A DNA stretch of 8,104 bases, taken from contig JAOZNY010000136.1 in assembly GCA_029933565.1 (NCBI GenBank), forward strand, positions 1 through 8,104. Reading direction: 5' to 3'. Origin of the DNA: Bacteroidales bacterium (GTDB lineage: Bacteria; Bacteroidota; Bacteroidia; Bacteroidales; F082). The position numbers and the translations under genes were made by a program. The notes below the pieces were generated by a model. That model saw nothing but the letters and a program-made list of their open reading frames with translations. It did not search any database and was not told the DNA's origin. Position 1 is the stretch's first letter. Each line of letters starts with the position of its first letter. Of this stretch, positions 1 to 7,010 are shown in pieces.

Positions 1-3000
1 TTTTTTCCTGAAAACATCATCGAAGTTGTAAATATTGCACAAAGCAGGGGAACTCCATTGGCAAAAGTACAACAACGACCAGTGCAGTTTAATCCGGTCA
101 CGGGAGTTATTCGTGTTTACACAAAAATTAAATATCGAATTGAATTTATAGGAGGTGAAGGCTCTTTCGATTATATTGCTCAGGAAAACTCATTGCACTA
201 CTCAAATCTATTAAAACGTAATATAATTAATTCCGAGAGCATCCCCGATGGAATTAATACCAATCAAACCAATTCCATAAATGGTGACAGGTCGGGTGAG
301 AAGAACTATATTATTATTACACATTCTGAATATTTATCGCATGCTAATGATTTGGCCAACTGGAAACGCCAATTGGGATACACTGTTGAGGTAGTTTCTC
401 AGTCAAGTTGGACAGCGGCACAGGTTAAATCTGAGATACAAACTCGCTACGACAGTTGGACCCCAAAACCTGATTATGTATTAATTTTGGGAGACCATAC
501 AGGTTCTTATGCAGTTCCGGGCGAGGTACACCAAGACCCAAGTTATGGAGATGATTTCGCAACTGATTTGTACTTTGTTTGCATGGATGGGAGTAGTGAT
601 TGGCATCCGGATATGGCTCATGGTAGAATTTCTGTTTCAAATACGTCTGAGGCTACGGTTATCGTAAATAAAATAATTAATTACGAAAAAACACCACCAT
701 CTTCCTCTACTTTTTATGATAACATTTTAAATTGTGCTCAGTTGCAGGACGATGATGATAATAATGGTTATGCCGACAGGCGATTTTGCCATACCAGTGA
801 AGATATCCGTGATTATCTGCAGGATGAACATTCATATTCATCTGAGAGGGTTTACTTTCTTAGTTCAACATTTGATGTAACACAATTACATTATAATAAT
901 ACTGCTTATTCTGATGGGCAATTAATACCTGCAGAACTAAGGAGTGTCTCATTTAATTGGGCAGGAGATGCCGGTGATATTACTGCCGGAATAAATGCGG
1001 GAAAATTTTTGGTTTTTCATCGTGACCATGGATATGTTGGGGGTTCAGGCTGGCACAGGCCATATTATACTACTTCATCAATGGATGCACTTTCAAATGG
1101 AGCGGAATTGCCGGTTGTTTTCAGTATTAACTGCCATACAGGCGAATTTCAGTTGGATAATTGCTTCGCCGAGAAATTCCTAAGAATGGAAAATAAAGGT
1201 GCAGTGGGTGTTGTTGCTGCCGCATATTATAGTTATAGTGGTTTTAACGATGCAGTCTCTGAAGGTATGATAGATGCTATTTGGTCCGACCCGGGCCTCT
1301 ATCCCAATTTTGGTACAGGAGGAACAGGTTCAAATTATACAATTGGTGTGGGTAATAATATTTATACAATGGGTGATGTTGTTAATCAGGGATTATTTGC
1401 GATGGAGCAGAATTGGAATGGAGCATCCTCATCTCATAATTACCAATACGAACTATTCCATTGGTTTGGTGATCCTGCCATGAGAATGTGGACAGCAGAT
1501 CCTAATGATAACATGATTACTGCTACCCATAATTCTACAATTGATTGTGCTGACAATATATTTTATATTTCTGGTTCTACGCCTAATGCAATAGCAACAC
1601 TTGTTCATAATGATGAGTTAATAGGAGAAACTGTAATAGATGGTTCTGGTAATGGAGAAATTCCTTACACAATTTCAGGAGATGAAATAAATGTTGAACT
1701 TACAATTTCAAAACATGATAATTACTCCTATTGTAGTACTTTATCATTAACAGGTTCTTGCGCTTTTCCTCCTTCCGTTGAAACTTTGGCTGCAACTAAT
1801 GTTTTTTCGACTACTGCTACTGTAAATGGAGAAATTATAGATGACTTTGGAGAAACAATTACAGAAAGTGGAGTTGTTTATGGTCTTAGTTCTTCTCCAG
1901 TAATTAATGGAAGTGGAGTAACACAAATGCAGACAGACCCTCTTGTAACAACTGGTACTTTTCTTTTTGACTTAACAGGACTTTCTGCTTCGACAACTTA
2001 TTATTTTAGAGCTTATGCCACTAATGCAAGTGGTACTTCTTATGGTGATAATCAAAATTTTACAACAGCCTGTGGATTGATAAATAGTTTTCCATTTTCT
2101 CAGGATATTGATTCATGGACGAGTAGTTCACCTTCTGCAGCATGTACTGCAGATGGTTCTGTGAGTTTAGATGATTGTTGGGAAAATGTAATTGGTGACG
2201 ATATTGATTGGAACGTTCACTCTGGTTCAACGGGATCATCCAATACAGGGCCATCAGCAGACTATTCCGGAACGGGTCAGTATTTATATACAGAAGCTTC
2301 AAGTTGTTACAGTAGTATAGGTTATGTAAAAAGTCCAAATTTTGACCTTACATCAATTGGTGGTGCTAACTTAGAGTTTTATTATCATATGTATGGGGAA
2401 TCAATGGGAACCCTTTCTGTACAAGTTTCTACTGACGGGGGAAGCAACTGGTCTTCTGATGTCTGGAGTTTAAGTGGTGATCAGGATAATCAATGGCTAC
2501 TGGCAACTATACCTTTAGATTCATATTTGACTTCAAATAATTTTGTTTTCCGATTTAAGGCAATTACAGGAACTAGTTATAAATCAGACATGGCAATTGA
2601 TGCTATTAGTATTACTGTTACTGCCTCCTGTGCAGGGCCAACTCAGCCATCAACATCCTTCGAAGTTATCGATATTAATGACAACGATTTAACAGTAAAC
2701 TGGACAAGAGGAAACGGAACTGCAGTTTTGGTAGTCGCCAAACAGGGAGGTGCAGTTGATCAGAATCCAGTTTCAGGAAATACATATTCTGCCGATGCTG
2801 AGTTTGCTATGGGTGATGATTTGGGTTCTGGGAATTATGTAATTTATAATGGTACAGGGACATCTGTTGTTACAACTTTATTGGATGCTGCAACCAATTA
2901 TCATTTTGAGGTTTTTGAATATTTTTCAAGTGATAACTGCTACGCAACAGAGAGTTTAATAGGGAATGAGACAACCACGGGGGAACCACCATCTTGCAGT

Positions 3001-3660
3001 GTGTGTCCTTCGGATGGAACTATGGATTACGCAACTAGTACAACTTTTGTTGAAATTAATACTATTAGTAATTTAACTGCTAAGCCTGCCTCATTTTGTG
3101 ATTATACAGCAATTACAACTTCTTTGGAAGTAGGCAGTACTCATGATTTAAGCGTTAGAGTAAATACCGATGGAAATTATACCGTACAAACAAAAGCATG
3201 GATTGATTGGAATCAGGATTGCGATTTTGACGATGCAGGTGAAGAATTTGATTTGGGTGCTGCGTCTAATGTTGCCGATGGATTAACAGATTTGTCACCT
3301 CTTAGCATTTATGTTCCTGTTGATGCTTTGTTAGGAAATACAACCATGAGAGTTTCAACAAAATACTCCTCCGATCCATCTTCTTGCGAAACTGGTTTTG
3401 ATGGAGAGGTTGAAGATTATACAATTAATGTAATTCCGGCTGTTGTACTTTGGAATGGAACTACTGCAAGTTGGGATGATCCTTTAAATTGGCCTGGAGG
3501 TATATTACCAAATTCATCATATGATGTTACAATTCCAACTTCACCTGTAAATGGTAATTTTCCAAATATTCCGGAAGGCGTTAATGCAAAGTGCTTTAAC
3601 TTAACTCTTGAAGAAGGTGCAATATTAACCATAGAAGGAACTTTGGAAATTGAAAACTAA
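1..3660 (+). CDS. Gingipain-family (C25) secreted cysteine peptidase, 5'-truncated
   Basis: The reading frame is open from base 1, so the true start and signal peptide lie upstream; the TTG at 58 is internal. Residue numbers count from the first codon in the window (1219 residues visible). Residues 1-50 resemble the end of a C25 propeptide (FNPVTGVIRVYTKIKYRIEF). The catalytic domain spans about 100-510. The likely catalytic dyad is His343 (FHRDHGYVGG) and Cys378 (FSINCHTGEF), 35 residues apart, close to the spacing in gingipains. A beta-sandwich follows (510-585), then a fibronectin III-like domain (590-690), a MAM domain (691-873), a second fibronectin-like domain (877-995), a GEVED domain (999-1147, with WIDWNQDCDFDD near 1067 and GEVED at 1135-1139) and a C-terminal module (1148-1219) ending LEIEN. 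No YPNP-type T9SS sorting domain is present. By family knowledge it is an exported endopeptidase; its substrate is unknown. The gene ends 35 bp before a stem-loop and terminator, so it is probably the last gene of its transcript. Confidence 0.93.
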   Translation, partial: FFPENIIEVVNIAQSRGTPLAKVQQRPVQFNPVTGVIRVYTKIKYRIEFIGGEGSFDYIAQENSLHYSNLLKRNIINSESIPDGINTNQTNSINGDRSGEKNYIIITHSEYLSHANDLANWKRQLGYTVEVVSQSSWTAAQVKSEIQTRYDSWTPKPDYVLILGDHTGSYAVPGEVHQDPSYGDDFATDLYFVCMDGSSDWHPDMAHGRISVSNTSEATVIVNKIINYEKTPPSSSTFYDNILNCAQLQDDDDNNGYADRRFCHTSEDIRDYLQDEHSYSSERVYFLSSTFDVTQLHYNNTAYSDGQLIPAELRSVSFNWAGDAGDITAGINAGKFLVFHRDHGYVGGSGWHRPYYTTSSMDALSNGAELPVVFSINCHTGEFQLDNCFAEKFLRMENKGAVGVVAAAYYSYSGFNDAVSEGMIDAIWSDPGLYPNFGTGGTGSNYTIGVGNNIYTMGDVVNQGLFAMEQNWNGASSSHNYQYELFHWFGDPAMRMWTADPNDNMITATHNSTIDCADNIFYISGSTPNAIATLVHNDELIGETVIDGSGNGEIPYTISGDEINVELTISKHDNYSYCSTLSLTGSCAFPPSVETLAATNVFSTTATVNGEIIDDFGETITESGVVYGLSSSPVINGSGVTQMQTDPLVTTGTFLFDLTGLSASTTYYFRAYATNASGTSYGDNQNFTTACGLINSFPFSQDIDSWTSSSPSAACTADGSVSLDDCWENVIGDDIDWNVHSGSTGSSNTGPSADYSGTGQYLYTEASSCYSSIGYVKSPNFDLTSIGGANLEFYYHMYGESMGTLSVQVSTDGGSNWSSDVWSLSGDQDNQWLLATIPLDSYLTSNNFVFRFKAITGTSYKSDMAIDAISITVTASCAGPTQPSTSFEVIDINDNDLTVNWTRGNGTAVLVVAKQGGAVDQNPVSGNTYSADAEFAMGDDLGSGNYVIYNGTGTSVVTTLLDAATNYHFEVFEYFSSDNCYATESLIGNETTTGEPPSCSVCPSDGTMDYATSTTFVEINTISNLTAKPASFCDYTAITTSLEVGSTHDLSVRVNTDGNYTVQTKAWIDWNQDCDFDDAGEEFDLGAASNVADGLTDLSPLSIYVPVDALLGNTTMRVSTKYSSDPSSCETGFDGEVEDYTINVIPAVVLWNGTTASWDDPLNWPGGILPNSSYDVTIPTSPVNGNFPNIPEGVNAKCFNLTLEEGAILTIEGTLEIEN

Positions 3661-3694
3661 TAAAACAATAGAATTAATACTAAATTAAGATAAT

Positions 3695-3718
3695 ACCAAA
3701 AGGTAGGAAATTTTGGTT
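3695..3718 (+). promoter_or_regulatory. 3' UTR stem-loop, copy 1 of a 24-nt element
   Basis: The arms ACCAAAA (3695-3701) and TTTTGGT (3711-3717) form a perfect 7-bp stem around the 9-nt loop GGTAGGAAA. The element begins 35 nt after the stop codon of the C25 peptidase gene and ends 4 nt before the terminator stem. All 24 bases recur exactly at 6879-6902, again just before a terminator. The stem is A/U-rich and weak, so conservation of the purine-rich loop is the notable part. The function is unknown; an RNA 3'-end element, a protein-binding site or a recombination site are all possible. Confidence 0.6.
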
Positions 3719-3722
3719 CTTT

Positions 3723-3757
3723 GGGTTATCACTTTTATAAGTGATAACCCTTTTTTT
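3723..3757 (+). terminator. Rho-independent terminator of the C25 peptidase gene
   Basis: A perfect 12-bp inverted repeat, GGGTTATCACTT (3723-3734) and AAGTGATAACCC (3739-3750), encloses the tetraloop TTAT and is followed by seven T residues (3751-3757). This is a textbook intrinsic terminator, placed 62 bp after the stop codon. It should separate transcription of the C25 gene from the subtilase gene. Confidence 0.92.
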
Positions 3758-3991
3758 ATGTTGGAAAACGAGGGATTGTTAAGTATGAAATCCATAATTA
3801 TTTATGCCATTTTTCACTATCAAAAAAGGGGTAGTGAAGGCAAATATTAATAAAAACGCGATTCATAGCATTTTGTTTTATATTTATCCCCGATTAATTA
3901 CAAAACAAGTTTGTCGCGAACATTTATTATTTATTACCGTATTAATGGATACATTATTCCTTTATTGGGATAATTTATTTAATTCCGTACT
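3758..3991. other. AT-rich leader region upstream of the subtilase gene
   Basis: No convincing gene was seen in this 234-bp stretch. It holds a 7-bp inverted repeat, TTCACTA (3813-3819) and TAGTGAA (3832-3838), with a 12-nt loop. A looser nested pair follows: CGCGA (3857-3861) with TCGCG (3914-3918), and TTGTTTT (3873-3879) with AAAACAA (3902-3908). These could fold in a 5' UTR or be operator half-sites, but arms this short occur by chance in AT-rich DNA. A TTTG at 3910-3913 could be a Bacteroidota -33 element, but no good TAnnTTTG box lies at the right distance, so no promoter is assigned. No Shine-Dalgarno sequence precedes the ATG at 3992, as is usual in this phylum. Confidence 0.4.
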
Positions 3992-6673
3992 ATGAAAAAC
4001 TACTTTATATTAATTGCTCTTTTGGTTATTTCCTTGAGTGTTTTTTCTCAAAAGCAAAACAATAACTGGCTTGAGGATTTTGCAAAATCAAAGTCAATTG
4101 AATACAAAAAAAAGAAAAAGGAGGCAGATGAATATGCAAGAAAAAATAATCTTGTTATTAAAGAAATCTTGTCTGATGGTAGTGTGATGGAATTACAGGA
4201 AATTGAAGATGGAATTCCCCAGTATTATATTACCGATAATGCTGGTGCTGCGCAAACTACTCGGGCTAATACATTGTATTTAGGTGGAGGACTTGGGTTA
4301 AATGTTACCGGAAATGGTTATAGTAAAGTTGGAGAATGGGATGGCGGCACGGCTAGGACTACTCATCAGGAATTTGGATCAAGAATTACTTTGGGTGACG
4401 CGCCATCAATTAGTGATCACTCAACCCATGTTGCAGGCACAATAATGGCATCTGGTGTTGAAGATGAAGCAAAAGGGATGGCTTACGAAGCAAACCTTAC
4501 ATCGTATGATTGGGATGAAGACGAAGCAGAAATGGCATTAGCAGCAGCCAATGGAATGGAAATATCAAATCACTCTTATGGTTATGTTCGTGGGTGGCGT
4601 TCCTCTAATCAACTTTGGTATGGTAATACAAGTATAAGTGATGTAGAAGATTATAAGTTTGGGTTTTATGACTCTTCATCTGAAGAATTGGATGATATTG
4701 CATACAATGCTCCTTATTATTTAATCTGTAAATCGGCAGGTAATGATAGGGGTGATGGGCCTTACACAACACCACCTACTGCTGAAAAAGATGGTGGAGA
4801 TGATGGTTATGACTGTATTGGGACTAAAGGAATTGCTAAAAATATTTTGACCATAGGAGCTGTTAATGAAGTCACTGAATACAATTCACCGAGTGATGTA
4901 GTAATGAGTTCTTTTAGCAGTTGGGGCCCTGCTGACGATGGTAGAATAAAACCTGATATTGTTGCTAAAGGAGTTGGTGTTTATTCTTCATTAGGATCAT
5001 CTGATAATGTATATGCATCTTATAATGGAACTTCAATGGCAACACCTAACACTGTTGGCACACTAGTATTGCTTCAACAGCATTATCAAAATACTCATGT
5101 CAGTACAGCAATGAAAGCTGCAACTCTTAAAGCTCTTGCAATAAATACTGCCGATGAAGCAGGACCTGACCCTGGCCCCGATTATATGTTTGGGTGGGGT
5201 TTGTTAAATGCAAAAAAAGCAGCAGAATTAATTAGCGAAGATGCTACAGGAATGAATGTTATTGATGAACAAACATTAAGTAATGGTGGAACTTACACAA
5301 GAAATATAACAGTTGGTAGTAACCCACTTATAGTTACTGTAGTTTGGACTGACCCATCTGGAACACCAACTTCTGCACAACTTAATCCATCAACTCCAAT
5401 GCTGGTTAACGATCTTGACTTGAGACTTACCAAAGGTGCTATTACTTATTACCCCTGGAAATTAAATCGTGATTACCCTTCTTTGGAGGCAAGCAATAAT
5501 ACAGAAAATAATGTAGATAATGTTGAAACAGTTTTTATTGAGAACCCTATAGCCGGTATTTATACTTTAACCGTTGATCACGATGGAACACTTGCCAGTT
5601 CACAAGATTTTTCAATAATAATCCAAGGTCTTGATGAATACACTTCAATCCCCAGTTCTTGCTCTTCTCTCGAAAATCCTACGGATGGTGCAACTAATTT
5701 GCCCCCAACAACAACTGTTCAATGGTCTGAGATATCAGATGCCATTTCTTATGATGTTTATTTTGGTACTGATGCTGCTGCCACAAATATTTTAAATGGA
5801 GAAAACCAAGTTAGTAATGTTTTGGCGTATTGCCTTAATTCAAATACAACTTATTATTTAAAAGTTTACCCCCGAAATAATCAGGGAGCAAAAACAACTT
5901 GTACAACAATATGGAGTTTTTCAACTGCCAATGTATCATCAGTTAGTTTACCTCTTTCTGAGAATTTTGATGCTTTGTCAGCCCCAAACATACCTTCCGC
6001 CTGGGAGCATGATTCGGATAATGATTTTGACTGGGAATCAGAAGCGGGTACTACACCATCAAATAATACAGGACCTGATGACGATATTACTGGAGGCGGA
6101 AAATATTTGTACACAGAGGCCTCATCCCTCAATAATCCTGATAAGACGGCAATTGTTTATACTCCATATTTTGACTTGACCACATTAACAAATCCTGAAC
6201 TTATTTTTAATTACCATATGTATGGTGTTTATATGGGAACTCTTATTGTGGAGATTTTTTATGAAGGCAAATGGCTAACTCTTTTTTCAAGAACAGGTGA
6301 ACAGCACTCTTCTGGAAGTGAAGCATGGACAGAGCAAAAAATAAATCTAAAACCATATAAAGGATGTTCACTACAAAGAATAAGGTTTCATGGAATAACC
6401 GATGGGTGGGCAAGTGATATGGCAATCGATAATGTGAGTATTGCAAATTTCGTGATTTCCATAGTAAACTGGGATGGAAGCACTTCAACAGATTGGGCTA
6501 ACCCTGATAATTGGGTAGGTAGCGCTGTGCCAGATTATTCAAGTGATGTTGTAATACCAGCATCAGCAAATTCACCAATAATTGGAATAGGAACTAGAGC
6601 AAACTGCAATAGTTTTACCCTTGAGGGAAATGCTACAATAACTGTTAATGGTAAACTTGAAGTAGAAAATTAA
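3992..6673 (+). CDS. Secreted S8 subtilisin-like serine peptidase, KP-43-like, with MAM domain
   Basis: The protein has 893 residues. Residues 1-20 form a signal peptide: MKNY, a hydrophobic core, then a likely cut after SVFSQ, which supports the ATG at 3992. A charged segment of about 70 residues (with KKKKKEADEYARKNN) probably acts as prodomain. The S8 catalytic domain spans about 88-415, with the triad Asp117 (VGEWDGG), His146 (DHSTHVAGT) and Ser348 (NGTSMATP); Asn251 (KSAGND) is the likely oxyanion residue. Residues 420-548 form a beta-sandwich like that following the catalytic domain in KP-43 subtilases (VVWTDPSG, LVNDLDLRL, GIYTLTVDH). A fibronectin-like domain (about 553-645), a MAM domain (652-820) and a C-terminal module (824-893) ending LEVEN follow. 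The MAM domain and C-terminal module resemble those of the upstream C25 peptidase. No canonical T9SS sorting domain is visible. All catalytic residues are present, so it is probably an active extracellular or surface endopeptidase; its substrate is unknown. Terminators on both sides suggest a single-gene transcript. Confidence 0.94.
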   Translation: MKNYFILIALLVISLSVFSQKQNNNWLEDFAKSKSIEYKKKKKEADEYARKNNLVIKEILSDGSVMELQEIEDGIPQYYITDNAGAAQTTRANTLYLGGGLGLNVTGNGYSKVGEWDGGTARTTHQEFGSRITLGDAPSISDHSTHVAGTIMASGVEDEAKGMAYEANLTSYDWDEDEAEMALAAANGMEISNHSYGYVRGWRSSNQLWYGNTSISDVEDYKFGFYDSSSEELDDIAYNAPYYLICKSAGNDRGDGPYTTPPTAEKDGGDDGYDCIGTKGIAKNILTIGAVNEVTEYNSPSDVVMSSFSSWGPADDGRIKPDIVAKGVGVYSSLGSSDNVYASYNGTSMATPNTVGTLVLLQQHYQNTHVSTAMKAATLKALAINTADEAGPDPGPDYMFGWGLLNAKKAAELISEDATGMNVIDEQTLSNGGTYTRNITVGSNPLIVTVVWTDPSGTPTSAQLNPSTPMLVNDLDLRLTKGAITYYPWKLNRDYPSLEASNNTENNVDNVETVFIENPIAGIYTLTVDHDGTLASSQDFSIIIQGLDEYTSIPSSCSSLENPTDGATNLPPTTTVQWSEISDAISYDVYFGTDAAATNILNGENQVSNVLAYCLNSNTTYYLKVYPRNNQGAKTTCTTIWSFSTANVSSVSLPLSENFDALSAPNIPSAWEHDSDNDFDWESEAGTTPSNNTGPDDDITGGGKYLYTEASSLNNPDKTAIVYTPYFDLTTLTNPELIFNYHMYGVYMGTLIVEIFYEGKWLTLFSRTGEQHSSGSEAWTEQKINLKPYKGCSLQRIRFHGITDGWASDMAIDNVSIANFVISIVNWDGSTSTDWANPDNWVGSAVPDYSSDVVIPASANSPIIGIGTRANCNSFTLEGNATITVNGKLEVEN

Positions 6674-6838
6674 ATCAGTGAGACTATGATCTTGTTTTTC
6701 AAAATCATTTAGCCGAACTGATTCCGAGCGATAGTCGAGGGATCTCATGGGTTTTATTCCCCGCATCTTGATGCGTTAATAAATATAAAGATTCGACGGA
6801 GATACCTCGTCAACTTGCTGCGAGGAGTTTCATTGAAA
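6674..6838. repeat. REP-like palindromic intergenic repeat
   Basis: This stretch lies between the subtilase stop codon and its stem-loop/terminator. It is richer in G+C than its surroundings and dense in inverted repeats. CGAGGGATCTC (6736-6746) pairs with GAGATACCTCG (6799-6809) at 10 of 11 positions. CGCATC-TT-GATGCG (6762-6775) is a perfect small palindrome inside that pair. CCTCG (6805-6809) pairs with CGAGG (6821-6825). AATCAGT (6673-6679) pairs with ACTGATT (6717-6723), and GACTAT (6682-6687) with ATAGTC (6731-6736). No coding capacity is evident. It resembles the dispersed REP/MITE-like repeats of Bacteroidota genomes, but only one copy is visible here, so family membership is inferred and the exact ends are uncertain. 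Confidence 0.5.
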
Positions 6839-6878
6839 AGAGATTAATTTGTATAAATACAATTATAAAAATAGTTTC

Positions 6879-6902
6879 ACCAAAAGGTAGGAAATTTTGG
6901 TT
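6879..6902 (+). promoter_or_regulatory. 3' UTR stem-loop, copy 2 of the 24-nt element
   Basis: This is identical over 24 bases to 3695-3718, with the same 7-bp stem (6879-6885 with 6895-6901) and the loop GGTAGGAAA. It starts 205 nt after the subtilase stop codon and ends 4 nt before the terminator stem, as in copy 1. The greater distance from the stop codon is explained by the REP-like stretch in between. Confidence 0.6.
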
Positions 6903-6906
6903 TATT

Positions 6907-6937
6907 AGGGTTGTTGCTTTTGTGATAACCCTTTTTT
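6907..6937 (+). terminator. Rho-independent terminator of the subtilase gene
   Basis: AGGGTTGTTGC (6907-6917) and GTGATAACCCT (6922-6932) form an 11-bp RNA stem around a TTTT loop, with a T-run at 6932-6937. Three of the pairs are G:U wobbles, so the stem forms in RNA of the + strand but is imperfect as a DNA palindrome. The right arm matches that of the terminator at 3723-3757, so the two are probably related. Confidence 0.85.
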
Positions 6938-6979
6938 AATAATAAATGATGATGTAAGTTAAACTTGAGAAAGTAATTT

Positions 6980-6987
6980 TATTTTTG
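6980..6987 (+). promoter_or_regulatory. Putative Bacteroidota -7 promoter box (TATTTTTG)
   Basis: TATTTTTG matches the TAnnTTTG consensus used by the primary sigma factor in Bacteroidota. It lies 23 bp before the ATG at 7011, which would give a 5' UTR of roughly 15-20 nt. No clear TTTG -33 element sits at the usual spacing; only weak TG dinucleotides occur near 6950-6954. Its place just after the terminator at 6907-6937 fits a promoter for the next gene. Confidence 0.5.
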
Positions 6988-7010
6988 CATTTCTTAAAAC
7001 AAGGACATCT

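Noticed and set aside
58..60. TTG at 58 as start codon of the C25 peptidase
   Set aside because: The frame is open and reads as C25 propeptide-like sequence from base 1, and no signal peptide follows the TTG, so the gene begins upstream of the window.
2060..2338. A 92-codon minus strand frame inside the C25 gene
   Set aside because: It is antisense to the MAM domain, whose sequence is confirmed by its relative in the subtilase; the minus frame has no recognisable features.
3442..3660. A degenerate type A T9SS sorting domain at the end of the C25 peptidase
   Set aside because: There is no YPNP-like start, no G-x-Y near the end and no basic C-terminal tail; the sequence instead matches the W/NW/IP module also seen in the subtilase.
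3804..3995. A 63-codon + strand frame whose TGA overlaps the subtilase ATG (ATGA), as in translationally coupled genes
   Set aside because: The composition (rich in Ile, Leu, Phe, Asn, Lys) is what AT-rich non-coding DNA gives, there is no domain, signal peptide or ribosome binding site, and the ATGA overlap can arise by chance.
6572..6766. A 64-codon minus strand frame crossing the end of the subtilase gene and the repeat
   Set aside because: It is partly antisense to a well-supported gene and its start falls inside a palindromic repeat; such frames arise from the repeat itself.
3695..6902. The two 24-nt repeats as part of a CRISPR array or integron attC array
   Set aside because: Only two copies occur, more than 3 kb apart, with no regular spacing, no cas or integrase gene in view, and each tied to a terminator.
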